This document shows, in pieces, positions 1 through 6,776 of a stretch of 16,220 bases of DNA. This DNA is from Dehalococcoidia bacterium (lineage in GTDB: Bacteria > Chloroflexota > Dehalococcoidia > Dehalococcoidales > RBG-16-60-22), in assembly GCA_030613665.1 (NCBI GenBank), contig JAUWLN010000022.1, positions 1-16,220 on the forward strand. Direction: 5' to 3'. The notes below the pieces were generated by a model, which made no database searches, was not told the origin of the DNA, and saw nothing but the letters and a program-made list of their open reading frames with translations. Both the position numbers and the translations under genes were made by a program. How positions within the stretch are numbered: the stretch's first letter is position 1; each line of letters opens with the position of its first letter.

Positions 1-1544
1 GGAAGCGGCAGGGTGAAGGGGTGGAAGAGGCCTTCAAAGAAGCCGTGCGTGTGGCCGTGCCCCATGAAGGCACCGAAGTGCCCGGTCACGTTCCAGAGTC
101 CGGAGAATATGGATAATACCGCCAGAATTACCAGAGGAATGGTCATCACCTTGGGTGATTCGTGGGGCTGGCCGTGATGGCTATCATGGCCATGTGCGTT
201 CGGGTCACCACCCCGGTATTCCCCGCCGAAGGTCATAAAGACGGCGCGGAACATGTAGAAGGCGGTCATGAAGACCGTTATCATTGCCAGGTAGAACAGC
301 ACGGGCTGGCTGGCAAAGGAGCTGATTACAATCTCGTCCTTGCTCCAGAAGCCGGAGAGCGGCCAGATGCCGGCGATGCTCAGCGAGGCGATGACAAAGG
401 TGGCGTAGGTCCAGGGCATATATTTGCGCAGTCCCCCCATCAGGCGCATGTCAAAGGTGCCGGTGGCGTGATTAACGCTGCCCGACCCGAGGAACAGGAG
501 CGCCTTGAAGAAGGCGTGGTTGAACAGGTGGAAAATGCCGATGGCCACCCCGCCCGCGCCCAGCCCCAGCATCATGTAGCCGAGCTGGCTGATGGTGGAG
601 TAGGCCAGCACGCGCTTGATATCGTTCATCACCAGACCCATGGAGGCGGCGAAAATGGCGGTTATGCCGCCGATAATGGCCACCGTGGTCAGTGCCGTCG
701 CCGAGTGTTCGAAAAGGGGGAACATGCGGGCGACCAGGAAGACGCCGGCGGCTACCATCGTGGCCGCATGGATTAAGGCGCTGACCGGTGTCGGGCCTTC
801 CATGGCATCGGGCAGCCAGACGTGGAGCGGGAACTGGGCCGACTTGCCCACCGCGCCGGCGAAGATGCCGATAGCTGCCCAGGTGAGCACGGTGCCCGCC
901 AGCGCACCGGCAATGGCCAGCTCGTGCAGCTCGTGAATATCAAAGGTGCCCGTATTCAGATAGAGCAGCAGTATGCCGGCCAGAAAACCGAAGTCGCCGA
1001 GCCGGGTAACGATGAACGCCTTCTTGGCGGCATCGGCGGCGGACGGTTTGTGGAACCAGAAGCCGATGAGAAGGTAAGAGCATAGCCCCACCATCTCCCA
1101 GAAGACGAACATGAAGACCAGATTATCGGCTATCACCAGGCCTATCATTGACGCGGTGAAGAGCGACATCCAGGCGTAGTAGCGGTGGTAACCGGGGTCG
1201 CCGCGCATGTAGCCCTGCGAGTAAATCTGCACCATCAGGCTGACCACGAGGACGACGATAAGCATCACCGCCGTCAGCGAGTCCATAATAATGCCGAGGT
1301 GAATGGTCACCCCGCCCTCGATGACCACCCAGGTGATGTCGGGGACGGGTATTTCATGGTGGGGAGCGGCCATCACCGCGAACAGCGCCCAGATGGACAG
1401 GGCCAGAGAGCCGCCAATGGCAGCGATGGTGATATAGCCGGCTACTCTTGATTCCGGTTTAACGAAGGGGCGGATGAAAAAGGCGATAAAGACAAAGGAG
1501 AAGAGCGGGAGCAGGAATATCAGCCAGGCCACTTGATGCGGCAT
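1..1544 (-). CDS. nuoL: NADH-quinone oxidoreductase subunit L (NuoL), 3' end off window
   Basis: NuoL is the large antiporter-like proton-pumping subunit of the complex I membrane arm. My reverse-strand translation gives about 514 residues before the window edge; the lateral helix and last membrane segment of the family (usually 600-700 residues) must lie outside. Diagnostic stretches are FVFWEMVGLCSYLLIGFWF (conserved Glu of the early transmembrane helix), AVGKSAQFPLHVWLPDAMEG (pumping Lys plus the HVWLPDAMEGP signature) and STISQLGYMMLG. Two ATGs are adjacent, at 1547 and 1544. The GAGGA at 1552-1556 sits 4 bases from the first and 7 from the second, so I prefer 1544. The first ATG forms an ATGA overlap with the stop of the upstream small gene, which suggests translational coupling. 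The partial C-terminal part has histidine-rich loops, a common feature of NuoL. Confidence 0.97.
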   Translation of the reverse strand, partial: MPHQVAWLIFLLPLFSFVFIAFFIRPFVKPESRVAGYITIAAIGGSLALSIWALFAVMAAPHHEIPVPDITWVVIEGGVTIHLGIIMDSLTAVMLIVVLVVSLMVQIYSQGYMRGDPGYHRYYAWMSLFTASMIGLVIADNLVFMFVFWEMVGLCSYLLIGFWFHKPSAADAAKKAFIVTRLGDFGFLAGILLLYLNTGTFDIHELHELAIAGALAGTVLTWAAIGIFAGAVGKSAQFPLHVWLPDAMEGPTPVSALIHAATMVAAGVFLVARMFPLFEHSATALTTVAIIGGITAIFAASMGLVMNDIKRVLAYSTISQLGYMMLGLGAGGVAIGIFHLFNHAFFKALLFLGSGSVNHATGTFDMRLMGGLRKYMPWTYATFVIASLSIAGIWPLSGFWSKDEIVISSFASQPVLFYLAMITVFMTAFYMFRAVFMTFGGEYRGGDPNAHGHDSHHGQPHESPKVMTIPLVILAVLSIFSGLWNVTGHFGAFMGHGHTHGFFEGLFHPFTLPL

Positions 1545-1738
1545 CATAGCTTCCTCAATACGTCCCTTATCACGTGTTCTTTGTCTTTCGGCACCATTAT
1601 GGAGTATCCGGTGAACTCCTGGCCGATAGGTACGCCTGAGGCGGGCAGAATGCGGGCGGGAACTCCTTCTCCTTCAAAGAGCTCCTGCCACATCTCGGCC
1701 ACCATCAAGCTGTTTGCTTTTTTAATTTCAACCCACAT
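1544..1738 (-). CDS. Small DUF2007-like (putative signal-transducing) protein inside nuo operon
   Basis: This 64-residue soluble protein has no membrane segment and no cysteine. Its layout resembles the DUF2007 family: an N-terminal strand, then an 'AEMWQELFEGEGVPARI' helix-turn-strand like the family's 'leaeGIpa' stretch, a central glycine-containing loop, and a final strand plus helix 'IMVPKDKEHVIRDVLRKL' like its V-x-x-x-d-x-x-x-A-x-x-x-L end. The assignment is by pattern only. Its function is unknown; DUF2007 proteins are annotated as putative signal transducers, some fused to zinc ribbons. It lies 3 bases after the nuoK stop and its stop overlaps the first ATG of nuoL, so it is probably made with complex I. 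The ribosome site is weak (AAGTGG), so translation may be coupled to nuoK. It might be an assembly or regulatory factor for the complex, but that is inference. Confidence 0.72.
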   Translation of the reverse strand: MWVEIKKANSLMVAEMWQELFEGEGVPARILPASGVPIGQEFTGYSIMVPKDKEHVIRDVLRKL

Positions 1739-1741
1739 TTT

Positions 1742-2053
1742 TTACCACTTCAATAAATCTATTTTGCTGACATCAATATCTTCCAGGCCGCGGTAGATGG
1801 CGAAGATAATCGCCAGGCCAACGGCCACCTCGGCCGCCGCCACCACGATGACGAAAATGGCAAAGACCTGTCCCGTGAGCATGGCCGGCACCACGTAGCG
1901 TGAAAACGCCACCAGGGTGATATTTACCGCATTGAGCATCAGTTCGACGCACATCAGGATGATGACGGCGTTGCGCTTGGCGAGCACGCCGTAAAACCCG
2001 ATGCAGAACAGGATGGCGGACAATATCAAATAATGTTGCAGGCCTATCATCAT
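1742..2053 (-). CDS. nuoK: NADH-quinone oxidoreductase subunit K (NuoK)
   Basis: NuoK is a three-helix membrane subunit related to MrpC that forms part of the proton path of complex I. The product is 103 residues, close to the family's usual 100-102. The two buried glutamates are present: Glu37 in MCVELMLNAVN and Glu75 in AAAEVAVGLAI, matching E. coli Glu36 and Glu72. The reading frame is open further upstream into nuoJ, giving a 125-residue version, but that extension is arginine- and cysteine-rich and unlike NuoK. I chose the ATG at 2053, which has GGGAG at 2064-2068 ten bases upstream; the ATG at 2050 is an alternative. The start is 4 bases after the nuoJ stop. The C-terminal tail (EDIDVSKIDLLKW) is about typical in length. 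Confidence 0.95.
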   Translation of the reverse strand: MMIGLQHYLILSAILFCIGFYGVLAKRNAVIILMCVELMLNAVNITLVAFSRYVVPAMLTGQVFAIFVIVVAAAEVAVGLAIIFAIYRGLEDIDVSKIDLLKW

Positions 2054-2057
2054 TTGC

Positions 2058-2546
2058 TTACTTCTCCCTCGCCAGGACAATCGCTCCCAGAGTGGCGGAA
2101 AGCAGCAACACCGCGGCAATCTCTACCGACAGGAGATAACCACCTTCGCCAAAGAGGCTATTCGCCAGAGCGGCGGTGGTCGGCGCCGTCGGCGCTATGC
2201 CTGATACCGGCCACGGTGTGTTGATTAACGTTAAAACGAGTACTTCCAGAAACAGTATAGCAACGATGAAAGCGGGTATCTGAAAACGGCTGCTCGGGCT
2301 GCCCTGCTGCACCTCTCTGGTCATCATGATGGCTAAAATAATAAGTACTGATATGGCACCCACGTAGACCAGAACCTGGACGGCGGCCAGGAAATCGGCG
2401 CTGAGGGTAATGTAGAGCCCGGCTACTATTAAAAAGCACAATATCAGCGATAGCGCCGCCCGGAAGACGTTGCGCAGCAGGACCACGCCCAGCGCGGCGA
2501 TAATCGCCACTGCGGCCAGCATCCAGAAAGAGATAGCCAGTCCCAT
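2058..2546 (-). CDS. nuoJ: NADH-quinone oxidoreductase subunit J (NuoJ)
   Basis: NuoJ is a membrane subunit of complex I whose third helix carries the pi-bulge that takes part in coupling. The 162-residue product has five hydrophobic segments. It contains the family stretch AAVQVLVYVGAISVLIIL, ending in an AIMMT motif typical of the subunit. Its length agrees with bacterial NuoJ (about 165-185). Its ATG shares one base with the TAA stop of nuoI (TAATG), so the two are probably translationally coupled. The nuoI-J-K order is the usual one. Confidence 0.95.
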   Translation of the reverse strand: MGLAISFWMLAAVAIIAALGVVLLRNVFRAALSLILCFLIVAGLYITLSADFLAAVQVLVYVGAISVLIILAIMMTREVQQGSPSSRFQIPAFIVAILFLEVLVLTLINTPWPVSGIAPTAPTTAALANSLFGEGGYLLSVEIAAVLLLSATLGAIVLAREK

Positions 2547-3043
2547 TACCGTTTCTCCGTCACCTTCTCTATGAGCAGGGTCTGCTCGGGCAGTTTTTTC
2601 GCTTTATCCGGATAGAAATAGCCGCTGACCTTCCTCTCCGGCGTTTCCAGCATCTCTTCTTTGCCCTGCACCAGTTCACCGCGGCGGTATTTCGCGCACT
2701 CAAAATTGTGGCTGAAGTACAGCGCTTCATACGGGCAGGATTCGATGCAGAGGCCGCACTGGATGCAGTAGCCGGTGTCGGCCTCGTATTTCTCGACGAC
2801 ATACTTATTTTCTGCCGTATCGGTCGAGGTGACGATTTCAATGGCGCCCTGGGGGCAGGTCTTGGCACAGGTGCCACAGCCGGTGCACTTCTCCTGGTTC
2901 CAGACGAGTTCATTGCCCCGGAACCGCCGCGAGATGTTGAGTCGCTGTTCCGGGTACTGCGACACCGTCGGGTGGCGGAACAGATGCTTGATGGTTACCA
3001 TCAGGCCCTTGGCGATGCCGATTCCGTACCGTTCAAACTTCAA
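2546..3043 (-). CDS. nuoI: NADH-quinone oxidoreductase subunit I (NuoI), 2x[4Fe-4S] protein
   Basis: NuoI holds clusters N6a and N6b, which pass electrons along the connecting arm toward NuoB. The 165-residue product has two ferredoxin motifs: Cys53-x2-Cys56-x2-Cys59-x3-Cys63-Pro and Cys93-x2-Cys96-x2-Cys99-x3-Cys103-Pro, the normal eight ligands. The N-terminal amphipathic part (GIAKGLMVTIKHLFRHP) matches the membrane-contacting helix of the family. The start codon is TTG at 3043-3041, inside the end of nuoH; an AGGAGG at 3052-3057 lies exactly 8 bases upstream, and the first residues (KFERYGIGI) fit the family. It overlaps nuoH by 11 bases and nuoJ by one. With no NuoE/F/G next door, an external ferredoxin-like donor may feed this subunit, which is inference. 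Confidence 0.96.
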   Translation of the reverse strand: MKFERYGIGIAKGLMVTIKHLFRHPTVSQYPEQRLNISRRFRGNELVWNQEKCTGCGTCAKTCPQGAIEIVTSTDTAENKYVVEKYEADTGYCIQCGLCIESCPYEALYFSHNFECAKYRRGELVQGKEEMLETPERKVSGYFYPDKAKKLPEQTLLIEKVTEKR

Positions 3044-4160
3044 CTCTACCGCCTCCTAACCGGAAGAAAAATCTCGACCATATGAGAACCATGATTACCA
3101 TCACGGCGATATTTACGATAATCATCACCCATACCAGTTCGGTAGGCCAGCCGGCCAGCACCTGTAAAGCGGTGATAAACAGGTTGAGCAGCGACATCGG
3201 GAAAAGGAACTTCCAGGCGAAGGCCATCAACTGGTCGATTCTTATCCTGGGCAGGGTGGTTCGCATCCATACCATGGCGAAGAAGACAAGGATAATCTTG
3301 ACGACGAACCAGAGCCATGGTGGCAGTATCGGGCCTTTCCAGCCGCCGAGGAAAAGGGTGGCGATGATGGCGGAGATAGCCACTGCCTCGGCATACTCCA
3401 CCAGGTAGAACATGGCGAATTTCATGCCCGAGTACTCGGTGTGGAAGCCGGCCACAATCTCGGAGTCGGCCTCCATGAGGTCGAAGGGGCTGCGGTTAAT
3501 CTCGGCGCAGCCGGCGGCGAAGAAGAGCAGGAAGCCGAGCGGCTGGAGCAGGATAAAGGGAACGTTCTGTGCCACCACAATCTCGTTCAATGACAGTGAG
3601 CCGGCGATGAGCACCACGCCGACGATGGCCAGTACCATCGGGATTTCATAGCTGACGATGGCGGCGACGTTGCGCATGGCGCCGAGGAGGGAGTACTTGT
3701 TGCTTGAGCCCCACCCGGCCATAAAAATGCCCACCGTGGACACCGAGCTTATGGCTATTATATACAGGATGCCGATATTCAGATCGGCCAGCAGGGCACC
3801 GTCTCCAAAAGGTATCACGGCGAAGAGCATAAGCGCCGGGGCGAAGGCAATGACTGGCGCCAGCCAGTGGACGAGCTTGTCGGCGGAAGCAGGCACGATA
3901 TTCTCTTTGAGCAGCACCTTGACGGCGTCGGCCACGGGCTGAAGGAGGCCGAAAGGTCCGGTGCGGTTGGGACCGAGGCGCGACTGCATCCGGCCCATTG
4001 CTCTGCGTTCTATGTAGATGACACCCATCACCAGAGTGAGAACGAAGCCGATTATGACCACGGTGAAGAATAGCCAGTGCCACCAGAACCCGCCCGGCCA
4101 GTCCGGCGATACTGTCTGTAATCTGGCTAAATGGTAAAGATTAAGCCCTGCTGTTGCCAT
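3033..4160 (-). CDS. nuoH: NADH-quinone oxidoreductase subunit H (NuoH)
   Basis: NuoH is the membrane subunit that forms the quinone-access chamber at the junction of the two arms of complex I. The 375-residue product is slightly longer than E. coli NuoH. It carries the family's hallmark loops: YIERRAMGRMQSRLGPNRTG near residues 50-69, followed by the GLLQPVADAVKVLLKE stretch, and the acidic loop AEINRSPFDLMEADSEIVAG around residues 220-240, with further acids in the following helix (FYLVEYAEA). About eight hydrophobic segments are visible. The ATG shares one base with the TAA stop of nuoD (TAATG). The direct nuoD-nuoH contact shows that nuoE, nuoF and nuoG are not at their usual place. Confidence 0.97.
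   Translation of the reverse strand: MATAGLNLYHLARLQTVSPDWPGGFWWHWLFFTVVIIGFVLTLVMGVIYIERRAMGRMQSRLGPNRTGPFGLLQPVADAVKVLLKENIVPASADKLVHWLAPVIAFAPALMLFAVIPFGDGALLADLNIGILYIIAISSVSTVGIFMAGWGSSNKYSLLGAMRNVAAIVSYEIPMVLAIVGVVLIAGSLSLNEIVVAQNVPFILLQPLGFLLFFAAGCAEINRSPFDLMEADSEIVAGFHTEYSGMKFAMFYLVEYAEAVAISAIIATLFLGGWKGPILPPWLWFVVKIILVFFAMVWMRTTLPRIRIDQLMAFAWKFLFPMSLLNLFITALQVLAGWPTELVWVMIIVNIAVMVIMVLIWSRFFFRLGGGRVEV
3052..3057 (-). promoter_or_regulatory. Strong ribosome-binding site deciding the TTG start of nuoI
   Basis: The minus strand reads AGGAGG here, a full match to the anti-Shine-Dalgarno core. It lies 8 bases before the TTG at 3043. It is inside the last codons of nuoH, so it doubles as coding sequence, and it supports the TTG start over any downstream ATG. 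Confidence 0.85.
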
Positions 4161-5263
4161 TATCTATCAATCTCACCCACGGTAATATCGATGCTGCCGA
4201 AAATAATGATTAAATCGGCTATCTTCCAGCCGCGCACTATATCGCGCAATGCCGTCAGGTTGATTAAACTTGGCGGGCGGATATGGCAGCGGTAAGGAGC
4301 GATGGAATTATCTGAAACCAGGTAGAAACCGAGTTCGCCTTTCGGTGCTTCAATGTGGGCATATGCCTCGCCGACCGGTGGTCGAACCAGGTGGGGCACC
4401 TCGGCTCGCACGGGGCCGGACGGTAGCTGCTCCATTGCCTGCCGGATGATGCGCAGGCTCTGTCGCGTTTCTTCGACCCTCTGGCGGTAGCGGTCGTAGC
4501 AGTCGCCGGTGGTTTGCGTCGGAATGTCAAAATCGAAGCGGTCGTAAATGGAGTAGGGGTCGGCCTGGCGAATATCCCACTTCACGCCGCTCGCCCGGAG
4601 TACAGGGCCGCTTGTCGAGCAGTTGATTGCCTGTTCTTTACTCAAAATGCCAACGCCCTTGGTGCGGGCAAGCAATATTTCATTCTGCATCAGGAGCTGG
4701 TCATACTCGTCCATGAAGCGCGGCATCATGTCCATAAACTTGCGCAGGGCAGGCATGAACTCCTCGGGCAGGTCCTGACTGACACCTCCCACGCGCATGT
4801 AGTTGTAGGTGAGCCGCTGGCCGCTGGCCATCTCGAAGAGGTCAACGATTCGCTCGCGTTCCCGGAACATATAAAGGAAGGGGGTGAAGTAAGCCCCGCA
4901 GTCGTTCAGAAAGGCGCCGACGGCAATTAAAAGGGCCGCGACGCGCTGCAATTCAGACATGATTATCCGTATGTATTCGGCGCGCTCCGGGACCTTGATG
5001 CCCGCCAGTTTCTCCGCGGCCAGGCAGTAGGCCAGGTTGTTGCTCATCGATGAAATGTAGTCCAGCCGGTCGGTGAGCGGTATGACGCCAGCGTATGTCC
5101 GCTGTTCGGCGAGCTTCTCTATGCCGCGGTGCAGGTAGCCGAACACCGGCTCGATATCGACCACCACCTCACCGTCGAGCGTCGCCCGCATGCGGAACAC
5201 TCCGTGGGTGCTGGGGTGAACCGGCCCCATATTGAGCACAAAAGGTTCGGTACGCACCGCCAT
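4160..5263 (-). CDS. nuoD: NADH-quinone oxidoreductase subunit D (NuoD, 49-kDa type)
   Basis: NuoD forms the quinone-binding pocket with NuoB. The 367-residue product is a separate protein, not a NuoCD fusion. The N-terminal loop MGPVHPSTHGVFRM holds His20, and DRLDYISSMS holds Tyr69; their spacing of 49 residues equals that of the quinone-head ligands His38 and Tyr87 of the Thermus homologue. The more usual GPQHPSTHG has Val here in place of Gln. Neither terminus has the paired cysteines that bind nickel in related hydrogenase large subunits, so this is a true NuoD rather than an Ech-type hydrogenase. The C-terminus, DITVGEIDR, is the normal family end. Its ATG overlaps the nuoC stop by one base (TAATG). 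Confidence 0.97.
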   Translation of the reverse strand: MAVRTEPFVLNMGPVHPSTHGVFRMRATLDGEVVVDIEPVFGYLHRGIEKLAEQRTYAGVIPLTDRLDYISSMSNNLAYCLAAEKLAGIKVPERAEYIRIIMSELQRVAALLIAVGAFLNDCGAYFTPFLYMFRERERIVDLFEMASGQRLTYNYMRVGGVSQDLPEEFMPALRKFMDMMPRFMDEYDQLLMQNEILLARTKGVGILSKEQAINCSTSGPVLRASGVKWDIRQADPYSIYDRFDFDIPTQTTGDCYDRYRQRVEETRQSLRIIRQAMEQLPSGPVRAEVPHLVRPPVGEAYAHIEAPKGELGFYLVSDNSIAPYRCHIRPPSLINLTALRDIVRGWKIADLIIIFGSIDITVGEIDR

Positions 5264-5703
5264 TATATGTAGTCCTTCCGCAGGGGATGTCCCTCAAAAC
5301 CATCCCAGAGGAAAATACGCTTCATGTTCGGGTGTCCTTCGAACTTGATGCCGAAGAGGTCGTAAATCTCACGCTCCTGAAAATCAGCTCCCTGCCACAC
5401 GCTCACCACCGAAGGCAAAGCCGGGTTTTCGCGGTCGTAGCATCGGGCCTTGACCATCAGGCTGTGGTTGTGTTCCAGGGAACTGAGCAGGTAGGCAACC
5501 TCAAAGTGGTCATAGTAATCAACAGCGGTAACGAAGTTAAGATAATCGAAGTCCAGCCCCCCGGTTTCCTTCAGAAAACGGGCGATGTCAAGCAGGTGGT
5601 CACTTTTAACCACCAGGTTTTCCGGGCTGGATTCAACCACGCTGCCGGAGAACTTCTCTTCTATTTTGCTGGCAATTTCCTTGCCGGAGAGGGCAACCGT
5701 CAT
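5263..5703 (-). CDS. nuoC: NADH-quinone oxidoreductase subunit C (NuoC, 30-kDa type)
   Basis: NuoC is a structural subunit of the connecting arm of complex I. The 146-residue product has the family core: an N-terminal alpha/beta domain, LDFDYLNFVTAVDYYDHFEV near the middle, and the diagnostic C-terminal stretch EREIYDLFGIKFEGHPNMKR with LRKDY at the end. The length is typical for stand-alone NuoC. The ATG overlaps the nuoB TGA (ATGA), and the stop overlaps the nuoD start (TAATG), so it is translationally linked on both sides. Confidence 0.95.
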   Translation of the reverse strand: MTVALSGKEIASKIEEKFSGSVVESSPENLVVKSDHLLDIARFLKETGGLDFDYLNFVTAVDYYDHFEVAYLLSSLEHNHSLMVKARCYDRENPALPSVVSVWQGADFQEREIYDLFGIKFEGHPNMKRIFLWDGFEGHPLRKDYI

Positions 5704-6317
5704 CTTCCCAGTATCTTTCTCACATCGATATTCTTGCGTCGGGCAATCTTCTTCTGCAACATCTGAATGCCGTAGATTAGGGCTTCGGGGCGGGGAGGAC
5801 AGCCGGGAACATACACATCTACGGGGATAATGCGATTATAGCCTGGCACCACGGCGTACTCCGCCGAGGCGAAGATGCCGCCGCTGATGGCGCAGGCACC
5901 CATGGCGATGACCCATTTGGGCTCCGCCATCTGGTTGTAGATACGCCTCACGTTCGGGGCCATTTTCCAGGTCAGGGTGCCGGCGGTAATCATCAGGTCG
6001 GCCTGGCGGGGTGAGGCACGCAGTATTTCCATGCCGAAACGCGCCATGTCAAAGCGCGGGCCGTTGGCGGCAATCATCTCAAAGGCACAGCAGGCGGGAA
6101 AGCAGATGGCCGTCCAGAGCGAAGAGCGCCGCCCCCAGTTAATCAGCGCATCCACCGAGGTCAGTAAAATATTCTGCTCCAGCTCCTCGTCCAGCCACTG
6201 GTCAGGGTCAGGAATCGGCTGCTGGCTTTGGGCCTTCAGGTCTTCAATGACCTGGCCTTCTTCCCGGTCCAGTTCGATATCAGAATAAATATATTTCTTA
6301 GCAGGTTCTATTTCCAT
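5700..6317 (-). CDS. nuoB: NADH-quinone oxidoreductase subunit B (NuoB, cluster N2)
   Basis: NuoB carries cluster N2, the final [4Fe-4S] centre that reduces quinone. The 205-residue product has the four expected ligands: the tandem pair Cys76-Cys77 in FPACCAFEM, Cys142 in GACAISGG and Cys173 in VPGCPPRPEAL. The core begins near residue 50 (ILLTSVDALINWGRRSS); the first 48 residues are a charged, acid-rich extension (LDREEGQVIEDLKAQ) with no motif I recognise. Extensions of this sort occur in other NuoB proteins. The start overlaps the end of nuoA by 10 bases; no strong ribosome site is present, so translation probably depends on coupling to nuoA. Confidence 0.97.
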   Translation of the reverse strand: MEIEPAKKYIYSDIELDREEGQVIEDLKAQSQQPIPDPDQWLDEELEQNILLTSVDALINWGRRSSLWTAICFPACCAFEMIAANGPRFDMARFGMEILRASPRQADLMITAGTLTWKMAPNVRRIYNQMAEPKWVIAMGACAISGGIFASAEYAVVPGYNRIIPVDVYVPGCPPRPEALIYGIQMLQKKIARRKNIDVRKILGR

Positions 6318-6679
6318 TCCAGAGCCTTCTTCTTCCAGGCATAGACATAACCGACCAGAATAATGGACACCAGGATTAATACGGCGACAAAGCTGGCAAA
6401 GCCCAGCTCTCTCAGGTTGACCGCCCAGGGGTACAGGAAGACCACCAGGACATCAAGGGCCAGAAATATCAGGGCATAAAAATAATAATGAAAGTTGAAC
6501 TGGACCCATGTCTTGCCGATGGTTTCCATGCCGCATTCAAATACGGAGTTTTTTATGGGGTTGGGATTGTGAGGGACGATTTTAAGAAACCTGAGGGCGA
6601 CGGGAATAAGTACCATGAGAAGGGTGAAAAGAACAACTGCGATTAAAAACAGTCCAATGTATCCGTAGTTCGTGAGCAA
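6308..6679 (-). CDS. nuoA: NADH-quinone oxidoreductase subunit A (NuoA), first gene of nuo operon
   Basis: NuoA is a three-helix membrane subunit next to the quinone chamber. The 123-residue product contains the family's loop with FECGMETIGKTWVQFNFHYY and the second helix that ends FLYPWAV. In that helix, Asp76 is kept but the residue two further on, normally Glu (E. coli Glu81), is Leu78, giving DVL instead of DVE. I chose the TTG at 6679-6677, preceded by TGAGG at 6687-6691 with 7 bases of spacing; no in-frame ATG gives a full first helix. The gene follows a 98-base spacer that holds a good promoter, so it is the likely head of the operon. Confidence 0.95.
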   Translation of the reverse strand: MLTNYGYIGLFLIAVVLFTLLMVLIPVALRFLKIVPHNPNPIKNSVFECGMETIGKTWVQFNFHYYFYALIFLALDVLVVFLYPWAVNLRELGFASFVAVLILVSIILVGYVYAWKKKALEWK

Positions 6680-6686
6680 CTATCTG

Positions 6687-6691
6687 CCTCA
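6687..6691 (-). promoter_or_regulatory. Ribosome-binding site for the TTG start of nuoA
   Basis: The minus strand reads TGAGG, 7 bases before the TTG at 6679. It is a moderate site, but it is the only one placed to give a NuoA of normal length. Confidence 0.6.
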
Positions 6692-6697
6692 CAATGA

Positions 6698-6709
6698 ACA
6701 ATTAATTGT
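6698..6709. promoter_or_regulatory. 12-bp perfect palindrome at predicted nuo transcription start
   Basis: ACAATTAATTGT is its own reverse complement. It sits 3-14 bases downstream of the predicted -10 box of the nuo promoter, overlapping the expected transcription start. That is a usual place for a repressor half-site pair, but an AT-rich 12-mer can also arise by chance. No second copy was seen elsewhere in the window. Confidence 0.35.
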
Positions 6710-6712
6710 CGT

Positions 6713-6742
6713 AGTATAGCATAATCATTTCTGGCAAGGCAA
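6713..6742 (-). promoter_or_regulatory. Predicted sigma70-type promoter of the nuo operon
   Basis: On the minus strand the -35 TTGCCT (6737-6742) is followed after 18 bases by TATACT (6713-6718), with TGC directly before it, which makes an extended -10 (TGnTATACT). The predicted start falls near 6706, giving a leader of about 27 bases with the nuoA ribosome site inside. It is the only promoter-like sequence in the gap between the small membrane-protein gene and nuoA. Confidence 0.6.
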
Positions 6743-6776
6743 GTATTTTTGAAACTGCTTTTTCAAGTTTAACTTT

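Noticed and set aside
1..240. Histidine-rich loops in NuoL (HGHDSHH, GHGHTHG)
   Set aside because: Histidine-rich loops occur in many NuoL proteins at this position, so no special metal role is needed.
162..776. Open frame of 204 codons on the plus strand opposite nuoL
   Set aside because: The reverse strand encodes conserved NuoL through this whole stretch; the plus-strand product has low-complexity His/Gly/Glu sequence typical of antisense shadows.
6749..6766. TTGAAA/TTTCAA inverted repeat between the small membrane-protein gene and nuoA
   Set aside because: The stem is six AT-rich pairs with no T-run after it on the minus strand, so it is not a convincing terminator.
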